64,000 nt of DNA, taken from the NCBI GenBank assembly GCA_022796795.1, contig JAAWJI010000005.1, forward strand, positions 62,001 to 126,000, read 5' to 3'. The position numbers and the translations under genes were made by a program. This DNA comes from Lachnospiraceae bacterium (lineage in GTDB: Bacteria > Bacillota > Clostridia > Lachnospirales > Lachnospiraceae). Position 1 is the stretch's first letter. Every line of letters starts with the position of its first letter. This document shows, in pieces, positions 1-8,753 of this stretch. The notes under the pieces were generated by a model. The model ran no database searches. It worked only from the letters and a program-made list of their open reading frames with translations, and had not been told where the DNA came from.

Positions 1-12
1 ATCGTTTACCCC

Positions 13-1137
13 TTATTCTGCATCTTCTGCTGCAAGTGCGTCGATGTCCACATCTGCCACATCATCATAATCGCTGTAGTTATCCGCAGCACTCTGCAGA
101 GCTTTCATGCTCAGGCTGATTTTGTGGTCCGCTTCATTGAAGTCCACAACCTTGGCCTCGATTTCCTGTCCGATGCTCAACACATCGCTGGGCTTCTCCA
201 CATGATCTCTGGAAATCTGAGATACGTGCAGCAGGGCGTCCACACCCGGCTCCAGCTCGATAAAGGCACCAAAGTCTGTCATCCGCGCCACATGGCCCTC
301 TACAATGTTCCCCACCGCATAGTTTTCAGCGGCGTGCAGCCAGGGATTGGCATCCTCAAACTTCAGGCTCAGGGCAATCTTGGTATCGCGGATATCCTTA
401 ATCAGAACCGTCAGAGGCTCTCCTACCTTAAATACCTTCTTGGGATTCTCCACACGGCCCCAGGACATCTCGGAGATATGAAGCAGACCGTCTGCTCCGC
501 CCAGATCCACAAAGGCACCGAAGTCTGTCACATTCTTCACCACGCCATCCACCACGTCGCCGATCTGAATACGCGCAAAGAGTTCTCTTTGCTTCTCCGC
601 TTTCTCTGCCAGTAAGAGCTGCTTGCGGTTACCGATAATACGGCCTCTGCGGGGATTAAACTCTGTAATAATAAACTGGATCTCCTGTCCGTCATATTTT
701 GCCAGATTTTTCTCATAGGTATCGGATACCAGACTGGCGGGAATAAATACCCGGGACTCATCTACCACAACGCTCAGTCCGCCATCCAGTACCTGGGTCA
801 CAGTAGCTGTGATCACTTCCTCATTCTCAAAGGCCTCTTTCAGTCTCTTACTGCCCTTTTCCGCGGCCAGACGCTTATAGGTCAAGAGTACCTGTCCTTC
901 TCCATCATTTACCTTTAATACCTTTGCTTCCATGGTGTCGCCTACCGATACACAGGTCGTCAGGTCCACTGGTGTATTGCTGTACTCGCTTTTGGTGATG
1001 ATACCGTCAGATTTATATCCTATGTTTAAGATAATCTCATCTTCTTTGACATCAATAACAGTGCCTTCGACAACCTCTCCATTTCTGATAGTTTTTAACG
1101 ACTCCTCCAGCATTTCTTCAAAGCTGATTTCTGACAT
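13..1137 (-). CDS. rpsA: S1 RNA-binding domain protein (ribosomal protein S1-like)
   Basis: A 374-residue protein with four S1/OB-fold RNA-binding repeats at about residues 20-89, 106-174, 193-260 and 275-345; the last two have the classic DFGAFV...GLLHIS / DFGAFI...ALLHVS core. The tail is acidic. Four-domain S1 homologues of low-GC Gram-positives bind mRNA or ribosomes and are shorter than the six-domain E. coli S1. I chose the ATG at 1137 because an AGGAGG lies at 1148-1153; an upstream in-frame codon at 1155 would put that Shine-Dalgarno inside the gene. The start overlaps the 3' end of ispH by 20 nt in another frame, so translation is probably coupled. Family assignment is firm; a true ribosomal role is inferred. 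Confidence 0.93.
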   Translation of the reverse strand: MSEISFEEMLEESLKTIRNGEVVEGTVIDVKEDEIILNIGYKSDGIITKSEYSNTPVDLTTCVSVGDTMEAKVLKVNDGEGQVLLTYKRLAAEKGSKRLKEAFENEEVITATVTQVLDGGLSVVVDESRVFIPASLVSDTYEKNLAKYDGQEIQFIITEFNPRRGRIIGNRKQLLLAEKAEKQRELFARIQIGDVVDGVVKNVTDFGAFVDLGGADGLLHISEMSWGRVENPKKVFKVGEPLTVLIKDIRDTKIALSLKFEDANPWLHAAENYAVGNIVEGHVARMTDFGAFIELEPGVDALLHVSQISRDHVEKPSDVLSIGQEIEAKVVDFNEADHKISLSMKALQSAADNYSDYDDVADVDIDALAAEDAE

Positions 1138-1969
1138 GCTTTTGAACCTCCTCAATGATTTTGTTTGGGGTCGAAGCCCCTGCGGTAATACCTACGCTAC
1201 GAATGGATGATGCTGTCTTTAAATCCAAGTCAACAAGTTTCTGTATATAGTAAGTATTTTCACATTCTTTTTTACATATTTCAAATAACTTCTGTGTGTT
1301 GGAACTGCTCTTCCCGCCGATGACGATCATGGCATCCACTTCACTGGCAATCTGCTTCGCCTCTGTCTGGCGCTCCTCCGTTGCACTACAGATCGTATTT
1401 AAAACAATTATATCATAACCCTTTTTCGAAATAATTTCAACTAAATCTTGAAATTTATTGTAGTTAAATGTCGTTTGCGCTACGAGACAAAGCTTTTGAT
1501 CAGAGGAAACTGTAAAATTTAAGGCCTCCTCCAGGGACTCCAGCACTGTGACAGATCCGCTGCACCAGCCCCGGATTCCCTCCACCTCCGGATGGGCCGG
1601 ATTCCCGGCAATCAGGATCTGACGGCCCCTACCGCTCTCCCGCTCCACAATCCGGTGGATTTTCTTCACAAAGGGACAGGTGGCATCCACACAGGTAAGT
1701 CTGCTCTTCTCCAGGCGCTCATAGACTTCCCTTCCCACACCGTGGGCCCGGATAATGACCGTGCCGGTCTCCAGCCTTTCAAGCTCCTCCAGATTCTCCA
1801 GCACCTGCACCCCCCGGGACTCCAAATCCTGCACCACCTGTTCGTTGTGCACAATGGGTCCGTATGTATAAATGGGACTGCCGGCGCTCCTTGCCTGCTC
1901 ATATACCGTATCCACAGCCCGCCGGACTCCGAAACAAAAGCCTGCCGTCTTTGCCAGCTTTACCTCCAT
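1118..1969 (-). CDS. ispH: 4-hydroxy-3-methylbut-2-enyl diphosphate reductase
   Basis: A 283-residue IspH/LytB, the last enzyme of the MEP isoprenoid pathway, reducing HMBPP to IPP and DMAPP with a 4Fe-4S cluster. The three cluster cysteines are at about residues 12 (GFCFGVRRAV), 98 (DATCPFVKKIH) and 195 (ICSATEERQ), matching E. coli spacing. The substrate-contact histidines sit in the IVHN and RAHGVGRE motifs. Start ATG 1969 is preceded by CAGGAGGT at 1977-1983. In many Clostridia IspH is fused to an S1-domain protein; here the two are separate frames overlapping by 20 nt. Probably co-transcribed with cmk upstream. Confidence 0.96.
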   Translation of the reverse strand: MEVKLAKTAGFCFGVRRAVDTVYEQARSAGSPIYTYGPIVHNEQVVQDLESRGVQVLENLEELERLETGTVIIRAHGVGREVYERLEKSRLTCVDATCPFVKKIHRIVERESGRGRQILIAGNPAHPEVEGIRGWCSGSVTVLESLEEALNFTVSSDQKLCLVAQTTFNYNKFQDLVEIISKKGYDIIVLNTICSATEERQTEAKQIASEVDAMIVIGGKSSSNTQKLFEICKKECENTYYIQKLVDLDLKTASSIRSVGITAGASTPNKIIEEVQKHVRNQL

Positions 1970-2065
1970 ATAAAAACCTCCTGTTTTGCGGTTCAACCTC
2001 CCAGAGCTTTAGAGCTTTTGCCTGACTATCCGCCCTTTGAAAGGTTTCCTCCGCCTGGCTCACGT

Positions 2066-2731
2066 CTATGGACGAATCAGACTTCGGATCCTCTCCATCA
2101 CCTGCTGGATCGTCATATCTGAGGAATCCACCAGCACCGCATCCTCAGCCTGACGAAGGGGGGCAAACTCCCGATGCATATCCCGATAATCCCGCTCCTC
2201 GATATCCGCCTTAATCTCCTCCAGCGTCATACTTCCAAGAGCCCTTTTTTCCTGAAGCTCCTCATAGCGTCTTTTGGCTCTGCAGGCCGAGGATGCCGTC
2301 AAATACACCTTCACATCGGCACCCGGCAGCACATAGGTTCCGATATCCCGGCCATCCATGATCACATCCGAAGCCCTGGCCAGCTTCCGCTGCAGCTCCA
2401 CCAGCTTCATCCGCACCTCAGGGTATACAGAGCTGGCCGAAGCCATGTTTCCTACCTCCTCTGTGCGCAGAAGTCCTGTGACATTCTCCCCGTTTAACAG
2501 CACCTGCTGGGTCCCCTCCTCATAAACGATAGTCACATCCGCCTCTTTGCAGGCCCCGGCAATCCGGTCCGCCTCAGGAGGTTCAATTCCCTGTCGCAGG
2601 AAATAGAGGGCCATGGCCCGGTACATAGCTCCCGTATCCACATAGATAAAGCCCGTTTCCCTGGCAAGCTGTCTGGCAATGGTGCTTTTCCCTGCTCCTG
2701 CAGGTCCGTCAATCGCCACACTGTAGCTCAT
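2066..2731 (-). CDS. cmk: Cytidylate kinase
   Basis: A 221-residue (d)CMP kinase that phosphorylates CMP/dCMP with ATP. The P-loop DGPAGAGKST is near residue 10, the Tyr-Val-Asp-Thr-Gly-Ala-Met-Tyr-Arg substrate segment follows at about residue 30, and the DGRDIGT motif is mid-protein. The length is normal for bacterial Cmk. Start ATG 2731 (MSYSVAIDG) is preferred over an in-frame start seven codons upstream, since it has a GGAAGG-like site. It lies between the FAD oxidoreductase and ispH genes, an arrangement common in Clostridia. Confidence 0.96.
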   Translation of the reverse strand: MSYSVAIDGPAGAGKSTIARQLARETGFIYVDTGAMYRAMALYFLRQGIEPPEADRIAGACKEADVTIVYEEGTQQVLLNGENVTGLLRTEEVGNMASASSVYPEVRMKLVELQRKLARASDVIMDGRDIGTYVLPGADVKVYLTASSACRAKRRYEELQEKRALGSMTLEEIKADIEERDYRDMHREFAPLRQAEDAVLVDSSDMTIQQVMERIRSLIRP

Positions 2732-2827
2732 AAAATCGTTCCTTCCTCTCACCTATATTTTCTTAAATCTATCTCATTTCGCTCCGGTATGTCCTTTCAT
2801 GCTCCAAAATCTCATAGCCTGCGGCCC

Positions 2828-4102
2828 CTACTCCAAGGCCGCTGCTGCTGCACAGCCGGCCAGATAGGCCGTGGACCAGGCAATCTGCAGATTAAAGCCT
2901 CCTGTCAGGGCATCCAGATCCAACACCTCGCCGGCAAAGTACAAGCCCTTCACCAGCTTTGACTCCATGGTGGAAGGATGGATCTCCTGCACCCGGACGC
3001 CGCCCTTTGTAATGACCGCCTCCCGGTAGTCCCGAAGCCCTGTAAGCGTCAGCTCCAGGTTCTTCACACTCTCCACAAACTGCTGTCGTTCCTTACGCGA
3101 AATCAGATTCACTTTTTTCTCCGGATCAATGCCGCTAAACCGCAGCATCACCGGCGAAAGTTTTGCCGGAAACAGCCCGGCCGCCACATTCTTAAAATTT
3201 TTGTTGGGGGCCTGCTCAAAATCCCGCAGCACCCGGGCATCCAGCTGCTCCATGGTCAGCGCAGGCTTCAGATCAATCACCATGCGCAGTGATTCTTCTC
3301 TCAGCTTCTCTCCCACACAACTGCTGGCCGTCAAAATCAGCGGACCGCTGACTCCGAAATGAGTGAACAGCATCTCCCCAAATTCTTCATAAAGCCTCTT
3401 TCTTCCATTATATATAGTAATCTGTACGTTGCGCAGAGAAAGCCCCATAAGCTCCCGTACCCAGTCCTCCTTCACATTCATGGGAACCAGGGAGGGCAGA
3501 AGCTTGGTAACCTCATGTCCTGCATCCCTGGCCCATTCATATCCGTCGCCTGTAGAGCCTGTCACCGGGTAAGATAATCCGCCTGTGGCCACTACAACCG
3601 CATCTGCCAAAGCTTTCCGGGACGAGCCCTTCCTGCTCCCGCCGGAGGCTCCCGCCTCCTTCAAAAGCACTCCCTGAATCTCTCCATCCTGGATAAGAAG
3701 CCTCTCCACCTCCCGGTTCAGGTGCACCCGCACTCCCAAAGCCTTCATGCTGCGCTCCAAAGCAGCGGTCACATCATAGGCGTGATCCGAAACCGGAAAT
3801 ACCCGATTTCCCCGCTCTGTCTTGAGAGCCAGTCCCGCCTCCTGAAAAAACTCCATGGCATCCTGGGCCGTAAAGCCATAAAAGCCGCTGTAGAGAAATT
3901 TGGCGTTGGAGCGCACATTCCGCAACAGCTCCTCCACCTCACAGTTATTTGTCAGGTTGCACCTGCCCTTGCCGGTAATATAGAGCTTCTTCCCAAGCTT
4001 CTCATTTTTCTCATACAAATCCACCTGGGCGCCCTGCTTCGCCGCAAACACAGCCGCCATCATGCCGGCGGCCCCTCCGCCCACCATGATTACCCTTCTC
4101 AT
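2828..4102 (-). CDS. HI0933/YhiN (BaiN)-family FAD-dependent oxidoreductase
   Basis: A 424-residue flavoprotein. The N-terminus has the Rossmann dinucleotide motif GGGAAGMMAA (about residues 8-17) followed by the family signature GKGRCNLTNN (about 45-54). The C-terminus carries the second FAD-contact block GEVLDLDALTGGFNLQIAW. This family includes YhiN, HI0933 and BaiN, a flavoprotein implicated in clostridial bile-acid dehydroxylation, but most members have no proven substrate. It is first gene of the BaiN-like / cmk / ispH / S1 run. The N-terminal methionine sits just after GGGGAG at about 4112. Family is sure, reaction unknown. Confidence 0.9.
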   Translation of the reverse strand: MRRVIMVGGGAAGMMAAVFAAKQGAQVDLYEKNEKLGKKLYITGKGRCNLTNNCEVEELLRNVRSNAKFLYSGFYGFTAQDAMEFFQEAGLALKTERGNRVFPVSDHAYDVTAALERSMKALGVRVHLNREVERLLIQDGEIQGVLLKEAGASGGSRKGSSRKALADAVVVATGGLSYPVTGSTGDGYEWARDAGHEVTKLLPSLVPMNVKEDWVRELMGLSLRNVQITIYNGRKRLYEEFGEMLFTHFGVSGPLILTASSCVGEKLREESLRMVIDLKPALTMEQLDARVLRDFEQAPNKNFKNVAAGLFPAKLSPVMLRFSGIDPEKKVNLISRKERQQFVESVKNLELTLTGLRDYREAVITKGGVRVQEIHPSTMESKLVKGLYFAGEVLDLDALTGGFNLQIAWSTAYLAGCAAAAALE

Positions 4103-4145
4103 CTGCTCTCCCCTTCTCTCAGTGCTTATGAAAGCACTTCTCTGT

Positions 4146-4174
4146 ATTCTAACAAATGATTGTCCTCTTGTGAA
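4146..4174 (-). promoter_or_regulatory. Putative sigma-A promoter for the oxidoreductase-cmk-ispH-S1 run
   Basis: Reading on the minus strand, TTCACA (4169-4174) is followed after exactly 17 nt by TAGAAT (4146-4151). A small inverted repeat (AGTGCTT / AAGCACT) lies in the leader at about 4121-4138. Confidence 0.5.
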
Positions 4175-4236
4175 CTGTTTTTTGAGAAAAAAGGTATTTT
4201 TAAGAAATTATTTATTTTCTTCTTTCTGCTCCATCC

Positions 4237-5409
4237 TCATGCTTTCCCAATCAAAACACGCTTCCCACAAAATGCAAAGCCGTATTTCCGTATCCGCTTC
4301 TTCTCAACCCCCTTTGTTACCAGCACCGCCTCGTACCGCTTCTCCTCAATCTGCTCCAATGCCGCCTTCACGGTATCGGCAAGCTCCTTTTCATCCTCCC
4401 CATCCTGCACCTTAAATTCCAGGATCATTCCGTCATCCCCCATTTTAGGCTCCAGCAACACATCATACCGCCCATAGCCGCTCTCCCGATTGGAGGTTAC
4501 GGTATAACGGTCGGATAATTCCACCAGAAGCCCCAAAACAAAACCGTGATAGAAGCGCTCTGGCTCTGCGGACTCCGAAGGCTTATTTCCTGCATCAAAG
4601 CTGCTAAAAGTAACCATGGCTACTTTATTCATGTATTGGTTCATAGCCTTTACATCATCGGCAAGCAAGGCCTTGATAAACCCGTTGTACTCCTTTCTGC
4701 TCTTCCCAAACCAACCCTTTATAATGGCCCGGAACATCAGCGCCACCTCCCGGTTTGTTAGAGTCAGCTCATAGTCGGGAAGATCTGCCCTCTCCCAATC
4801 CTCTTCACAATGAAGCACCTTCAAATATCCGCTGGCCAGCAGCAGACTCCAGATTCCCCACCAGGCTGTTGGAGCTGGAATTGGCCCAGTAGGCCCCAAA
4901 CTTTCCTTTATCCAGATAATTCAGGATAGACCACGGGTTATAGATGTCTGTGCGGCTCCCGAAGGTAAAACCATCATACCAGCTTTTTACCTCCTGCTTT
5001 TTATCAGACATTCCAAATTCATCCAGGGAGTCAAAGACTTCCTTCTCCGTAAATCCAACGTTAAAATCTGGTTGATCCTCTGCACCATGGACGTATAATC
5101 CCCTTCCTTCGCATTTGCAAAGGTAAGGCTGATTACCGGACGCGTTCCCTGTAAGGCACGGTACTTTTCACTCTTCCAGATGGAAAGCCCCTGAAACAGC
5201 TCTCCCTGGTCCTCATATTTTATGGAAAAAAAGTGCTCCATCATATCCATATTCAATGTCTTGCCGAATCGTCTTGGACGGGTAATCAGCGTCACACTGT
5301 CCCCGCCTTCCCACCACTCTGAAATAAACGGGGTTTTATCTATATAGAAGTAGCCCTCTCTTCGTATTTTCTCAAAATCCTGGCATCCAATACTGATAGT
5401 CCTGGCCAT
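4237..5409 (-). pseudogene. Degraded AAA-ATPase / PD-(D/E)XK nuclease-like protein
   Basis: Remnant of the large clostridial AAA-ATPase-like plus DUF1703 (PD-(D/E)XK) family, whose intact members are about 500-570 residues. The N-terminal piece (start 5409) keeps FYIDKTPFI and the P-loop-like RPRRFGKTLNMDMM. At about 5055 the sequence jumps to GFTEKEVFDSLDEFG in another frame, skipping the Walker B region. After WANSSSNSLVG at about 4865 it jumps again to IWSLLLASGYLKVL in the first frame. The C-terminal nuclease-like domain (YGRYDVLLEPK, ILEFKVQD) runs to 4237. Two internal deletions with frame changes make it non-functional. Such families occur in many copies, favouring recombination losses. 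Confidence 0.85.
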
Positions 5410-5701
5410 TTTTCACCCTCCCTTCCTGAAACCCGCCTGCCTTTTGACAAGGCACCCGTGCATCTTTAAATTATAGCATAGGGAAAAAAATAACGGAAGG
5501 CATATTTTATCCCCCAACGGAATCTGTGGAACCATCTATTGAACTTCACCGCTGCTTCCCCGCTCTCCTTCTCCCCATTGACTTCTCCCCTGTCCCGCAG
5601 TATAGTTATTTCAGAACAAGCAAATCTACAACTCTCCCTGTCTGTGCGTGTTGGAAGGCTGCAAAGGAATTTGAGGGAATAAAACAGGAGAAATTCAACG
5701 C

Positions 5702-6793
5702 ATGAACAAAAACGACGTTTACATCATCCACGGAACCAACTACAAGGAATTGACCAAACAGCTTTTAGAGGCTGCGGTTTTGGCAGAAGATATCGGAGAC
5801 CGGAAAAAGCATGTGGCCTTAAAGCCCAACCTGGTCTGCGCCAAGGCCCCCTCTTCGGGCGCTACCACCCACGGGGAGCTTCTGGCCGGCGTTATCGAAT
5901 ATCTGCAGGATCACGGCTTTCATCGCATTTCCGTCATGGAAGGCTCCTGGGTGGGAGAACGCACCCCCGCCTCCCTCAGGGCCTGCGGCTATGACAAAAT
6001 CCTGAAAGAATACAATGTGCCTTTTGTGGACCTGCAAAAGGACAAAAGCCATGCCCATGACGCCAAGGGCATGGCCATTCAGGTCTGCGATTTGGCCCTT
6101 TCGGCGGATTATATGATCAATATGCCTGTCCTCAAGGGCCATTGCCAGACCACAATTACCTGCGCCCTGAAAAACAATAAGGGAGTCATTCCAAACTCGG
6201 AAAAACGCAGATTTCACACCCTGGGGCTTCACAAGCCCATTGCGCATCTGAATACAGTGGCCCGCAATGACTTTGTTCTGGTGGACAATATCTGTGGGGA
6301 TCTGGATTTTGAGGAGGGAGGGAATCCGGTAGTCATGAACCGGATTCTGGGCTTTAAGGACCCAGTGCTCTGCGACGCCTTTGTCTGCGACTGCATGGGA
6401 CGAAGCGTGGACGAGGTGCCCTATATCCGTATGGCGGAAAAGCTGGGGGTAGGCTGCGCCGACACCTCCCAGGCGAATCTCATTTTTCTCAATGAGGATA
6501 CCACTAGCGGAAAGATACCTATGACCCGCAGGGTGGAGGCCCTGGCCCGGTATACGGCTCCCCGGGACGCCTGCTCAGCCTGCTACGGCTCTCTCATCCA
6601 TGCATTAGACCGCCTGAAAGAAAACGGCTGTATCCCCAAAAACGCCCCGGCCATCGGAATCGGCCAGGGCTATAAGGGGTGTTCCGGGGAGATCGGCGTG
6701 GGAAGCTGCACCTCCTGCTTTGCCAAGTCTCTTCTGGGATGTCCCCCAAAGGCCATTGATATGGTTCGGTTTTTGGAGGAACATTGGGAGTAA
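5702..6793 (+). CDS. DUF362 domain-containing protein
   Basis: A 363-residue protein of the DUF362 superfamily: KPNLVCAKAP near residue 42, then HGELLAGVIEYLQDHG and the VLKGHCQTTITCALKNNKG block at about 145. The C-terminal 70 residues are cysteine-rich (SACYGS, GCSGEIGVGSCTSCF, LLGCPPKA), suggesting bound metal or an Fe-S centre rather than the usual 2x[4Fe-4S] ferredoxin tail. Start ATG 5702 follows ACAGGAGA. It is a plus-strand monocistron between a pseudogene and a convergent minus-strand regulator, ending 10 nt from it. The family has no established reaction. Confidence 0.8.
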   Translation: MNKNDVYIIHGTNYKELTKQLLEAAVLAEDIGDRKKHVALKPNLVCAKAPSSGATTHGELLAGVIEYLQDHGFHRISVMEGSWVGERTPASLRACGYDKILKEYNVPFVDLQKDKSHAHDAKGMAIQVCDLALSADYMINMPVLKGHCQTTITCALKNNKGVIPNSEKRRFHTLGLHKPIAHLNTVARNDFVLVDNICGDLDFEEGGNPVVMNRILGFKDPVLCDAFVCDCMGRSVDEVPYIRMAEKLGVGCADTSQANLIFLNEDTTSGKIPMTRRVEALARYTAPRDACSACYGSLIHALDRLKENGCIPKNAPAIGIGQGYKGCSGEIGVGSCTSCFAKSLLGCPPKAIDMVRFLEEHWE

Positions 6794-6802
6794 TGGGAAG
6801 GA

Positions 6803-7576
6803 TCACTCTTCCTTCCTCCCAATCAGCTGCTTTCGATATTCCTTGGGCGTAACTCCTGTGATGTGTTTAAAGCATTTATAAAAATATGTAATATCTTTAT
6901 ACCCCACAAGTTCCCCGATCTCGCCGCTTGAATACCCGCCCTGTTCGATATATTCCTGGGCAGCCCGGATCCGGCAATTGTTAAGATATTCGTTAAAGCT
7001 TATCCCCACGTCCCGCTTAAAGATCTTTCCCAGGTACAAGGGGGTAAAGCTGTAAAGCTTGGCCAGGGAGTTTAGGGACATGGCTTCCCTATAATGGTCG
7101 TTGATATAGCGCCGGATCTCCGTAACCACGCCGTTGGTCGCCAAACCCAGCTGATGAGCCACAATATCCGGATCCACATCCGACTTCTTTTCGTGCTCGC
7201 GATCCGACAGCTCTTCCGCAATCCTGCCAAGGAAACCGCAGAGAACCTCCTCATCTACCGGCTTTAACAGATAATACTTTACCCCGTACTGCATGGCGGT
7301 CTGGGCATATGCAAATTCCCCATATGCGCTCACAATGATCACTTCACATTCCGCCTTAATCCTGGCCAGCTCCCGGATCAGACCCAGCCCATCCAGGAGC
7401 GGCATCTTCAGATCCGTTATCACCAGTTCATAACGGTTTTTCTTCCACAGCTCCAGCGCCTGCTCCCCATCCTCCGCCGTGTCCGACACGCAGAAGCCGT
7501 AGCTTTCCCAGTCGATCATTTTGCTCATCCCTCTGCGGAACAGCATCTCATCATCTGCCAGTAAGACCCGAAACAA
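6803..7576 (-). CDS. YesN-type AraC-family response regulator
   Basis: A 257-residue regulator. Residues 1-120 form a receiver domain: acidic pair LLADDE, phospho-acceptor Asp in VITDLKMPLLDG, and Lys in LLKPVD. Residues about 155-255 hold two AraC helix-turn-helix motifs (SLNSLAKLYSFTPLYLGKIFK and the GYKDITYFYKCFKHITGVTPKEYR block). I chose a TTG start at 7576 because it follows GGAGGGAGGAGACC and begins exactly at the receiver domain; it overlaps the kinase gene by 26 nt, indicating coupled translation. Likely controls the neighbouring sugar genes through A-tract direct repeats at three promoters. Its partner kinase is truncated, so its phosphorylation state is uncertain. Confidence 0.88.
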   Translation of the reverse strand: MFRVLLADDEMLFRRGMSKMIDWESYGFCVSDTAEDGEQALELWKKNRYELVITDLKMPLLDGLGLIRELARIKAECEVIIVSAYGEFAYAQTAMQYGVKYYLLKPVDEEVLCGFLGRIAEELSDREHEKKSDVDPDIVAHQLGLATNGVVTEIRRYINDHYREAMSLNSLAKLYSFTPLYLGKIFKRDVGISFNEYLNNCRIRAAQEYIEQGGYSSGEIGELVGYKDITYFYKCFKHITGVTPKEYRKQLIGRKEE

Positions 7577-8690
7577 GGTCTCCTCCCTCCTTTTCCATAA
7601 ACGGGATCCACATGCACACCCTTGTGCCCATCCCTTTTTTGCTCTCAATCTCCATCCTTGCCGATTCTCCATAGGCCAGCCTGATACGCTGGTAAATATT
7701 CCGCAGCCCAATGGAGTGTTCCGGCTGCTCCTTCATGGTAAATACGGCTTCGCAAAGCGCCTCTCTCTCCTGTTCATCCATACCCACGCCGTCGTCCTCC
7801 ACCTGGATTTTCAAAAGCTTCTTCTCCTTTTGGATGCACAGGATGATCTTCCCTGCGCCTTTTTGGGGCTCAATCCCATGACAGACAGCATTTTCGATCA
7901 CAGGCTGGAGCAAAAGCTTCCGCACACGACAGCTCATAAGCCTTTCATCCACGCGGCAGTCGAACTGAATCTTGTCCGCCAGCCGATAGTTCTGGATGCG
8001 GATATATTTCTGCACAAATTCCACCTCTTCCAGCAGTGTCACCACATTTGTCCCTGTATCCATATACCTGCGGAAACTCTCCGCAAACAGCTGCACGATC
8101 TTTGCATCCTCCTGGTTTCCTTTCAGGATCAGACTCATACGGATAGCCCCCAGCGTATTAAAAAGGTAATGGGGATCAATCTGCCGCTGCAGCGCGGAAA
8201 GCTCCGCCCGCTGCCTGGTGATGATCTCATCCTTCAGCCTTCCCTCCCGCAGTGCCGCATCGTTCAGCAGGCGCCGAATCTCCTCCATCATGCTAGTAAA
8301 CGCAGCGTTCAGCTGCTCAATCTCATCCGCACTTTCCTGTTCCCTGTCCGAAAATGTCTGCACATGAATGCCTTCTGCGTCAATGTTCTGCACTTTGCGC
8401 TTTAAACTGTAAAGCCCCGCCGTGATTCTCCGGGACACATATACGATCACTGTCAAGGATACCGCCATCATCATGCAGGCAGACACCAGCAGCAGGATCA
8501 GCGGGTTCCTCCTGGCCAGGCGGATGGAGTCATAGGAAACCAGATAAAGAACCATCAGATCCTCAGTCTCCCGGTAAGCACAACAGTATTTTTCCCCATC
8601 CACAGCCACAAATTCCCCATTTCTCATCCATTTTGCTGACAGCTTGCCCGTATCCGTCCCTTCCCACCCCTCCTCATCTGCCGAAAGCAC
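7551..8690 (-). CDS. 5'-truncated YesM-type sensor histidine kinase
   Basis: 379 residues from a GTG start (8690); the frame is open only up to 8744, then a stop. A single membrane helix lies at about residues 61-82, followed by a HAMP linker, the His_kinase box QRQIDPHYLFNTLGAI, the N box LLLQPVIENAVCHG and G boxes VEDDGVGM and GLRNIYQR. Intact YesM kinases are roughly 550-600 residues with a first membrane helix and a large extracellular sensor; here only the last ~60 sensor residues remain and the esterase stop codon (8754) lies just upstream. The catalytic part looks intact, but ligand sensing is presumably lost. It may be a pseudogene in function. Confidence 0.85.
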   Translation of the reverse strand: MLSADEEGWEGTDTGKLSAKWMRNGEFVAVDGEKYCCAYRETEDLMVLYLVSYDSIRLARRNPLILLLVSACMMMAVSLTVIVYVSRRITAGLYSLKRKVQNIDAEGIHVQTFSDREQESADEIEQLNAAFTSMMEEIRRLLNDAALREGRLKDEIITRQRAELSALQRQIDPHYLFNTLGAIRMSLILKGNQEDAKIVQLFAESFRRYMDTGTNVVTLLEEVEFVQKYIRIQNYRLADKIQFDCRVDERLMSCRVRKLLLQPVIENAVCHGIEPQKGAGKIILCIQKEKKLLKIQVEDDGVGMDEQEREALCEAVFTMKEQPEHSIGLRNIYQRIRLAYGESARMEIESKKGMGTRVCMWIPFMEKEGGDLVSGLTGR

Positions 8691-8753
8691 ATCCCTGACA
8701 ATCCTTTCCAGCTTCTTTTTTCTGGATGTTCCAATTACTGAATTTCACGCCTC

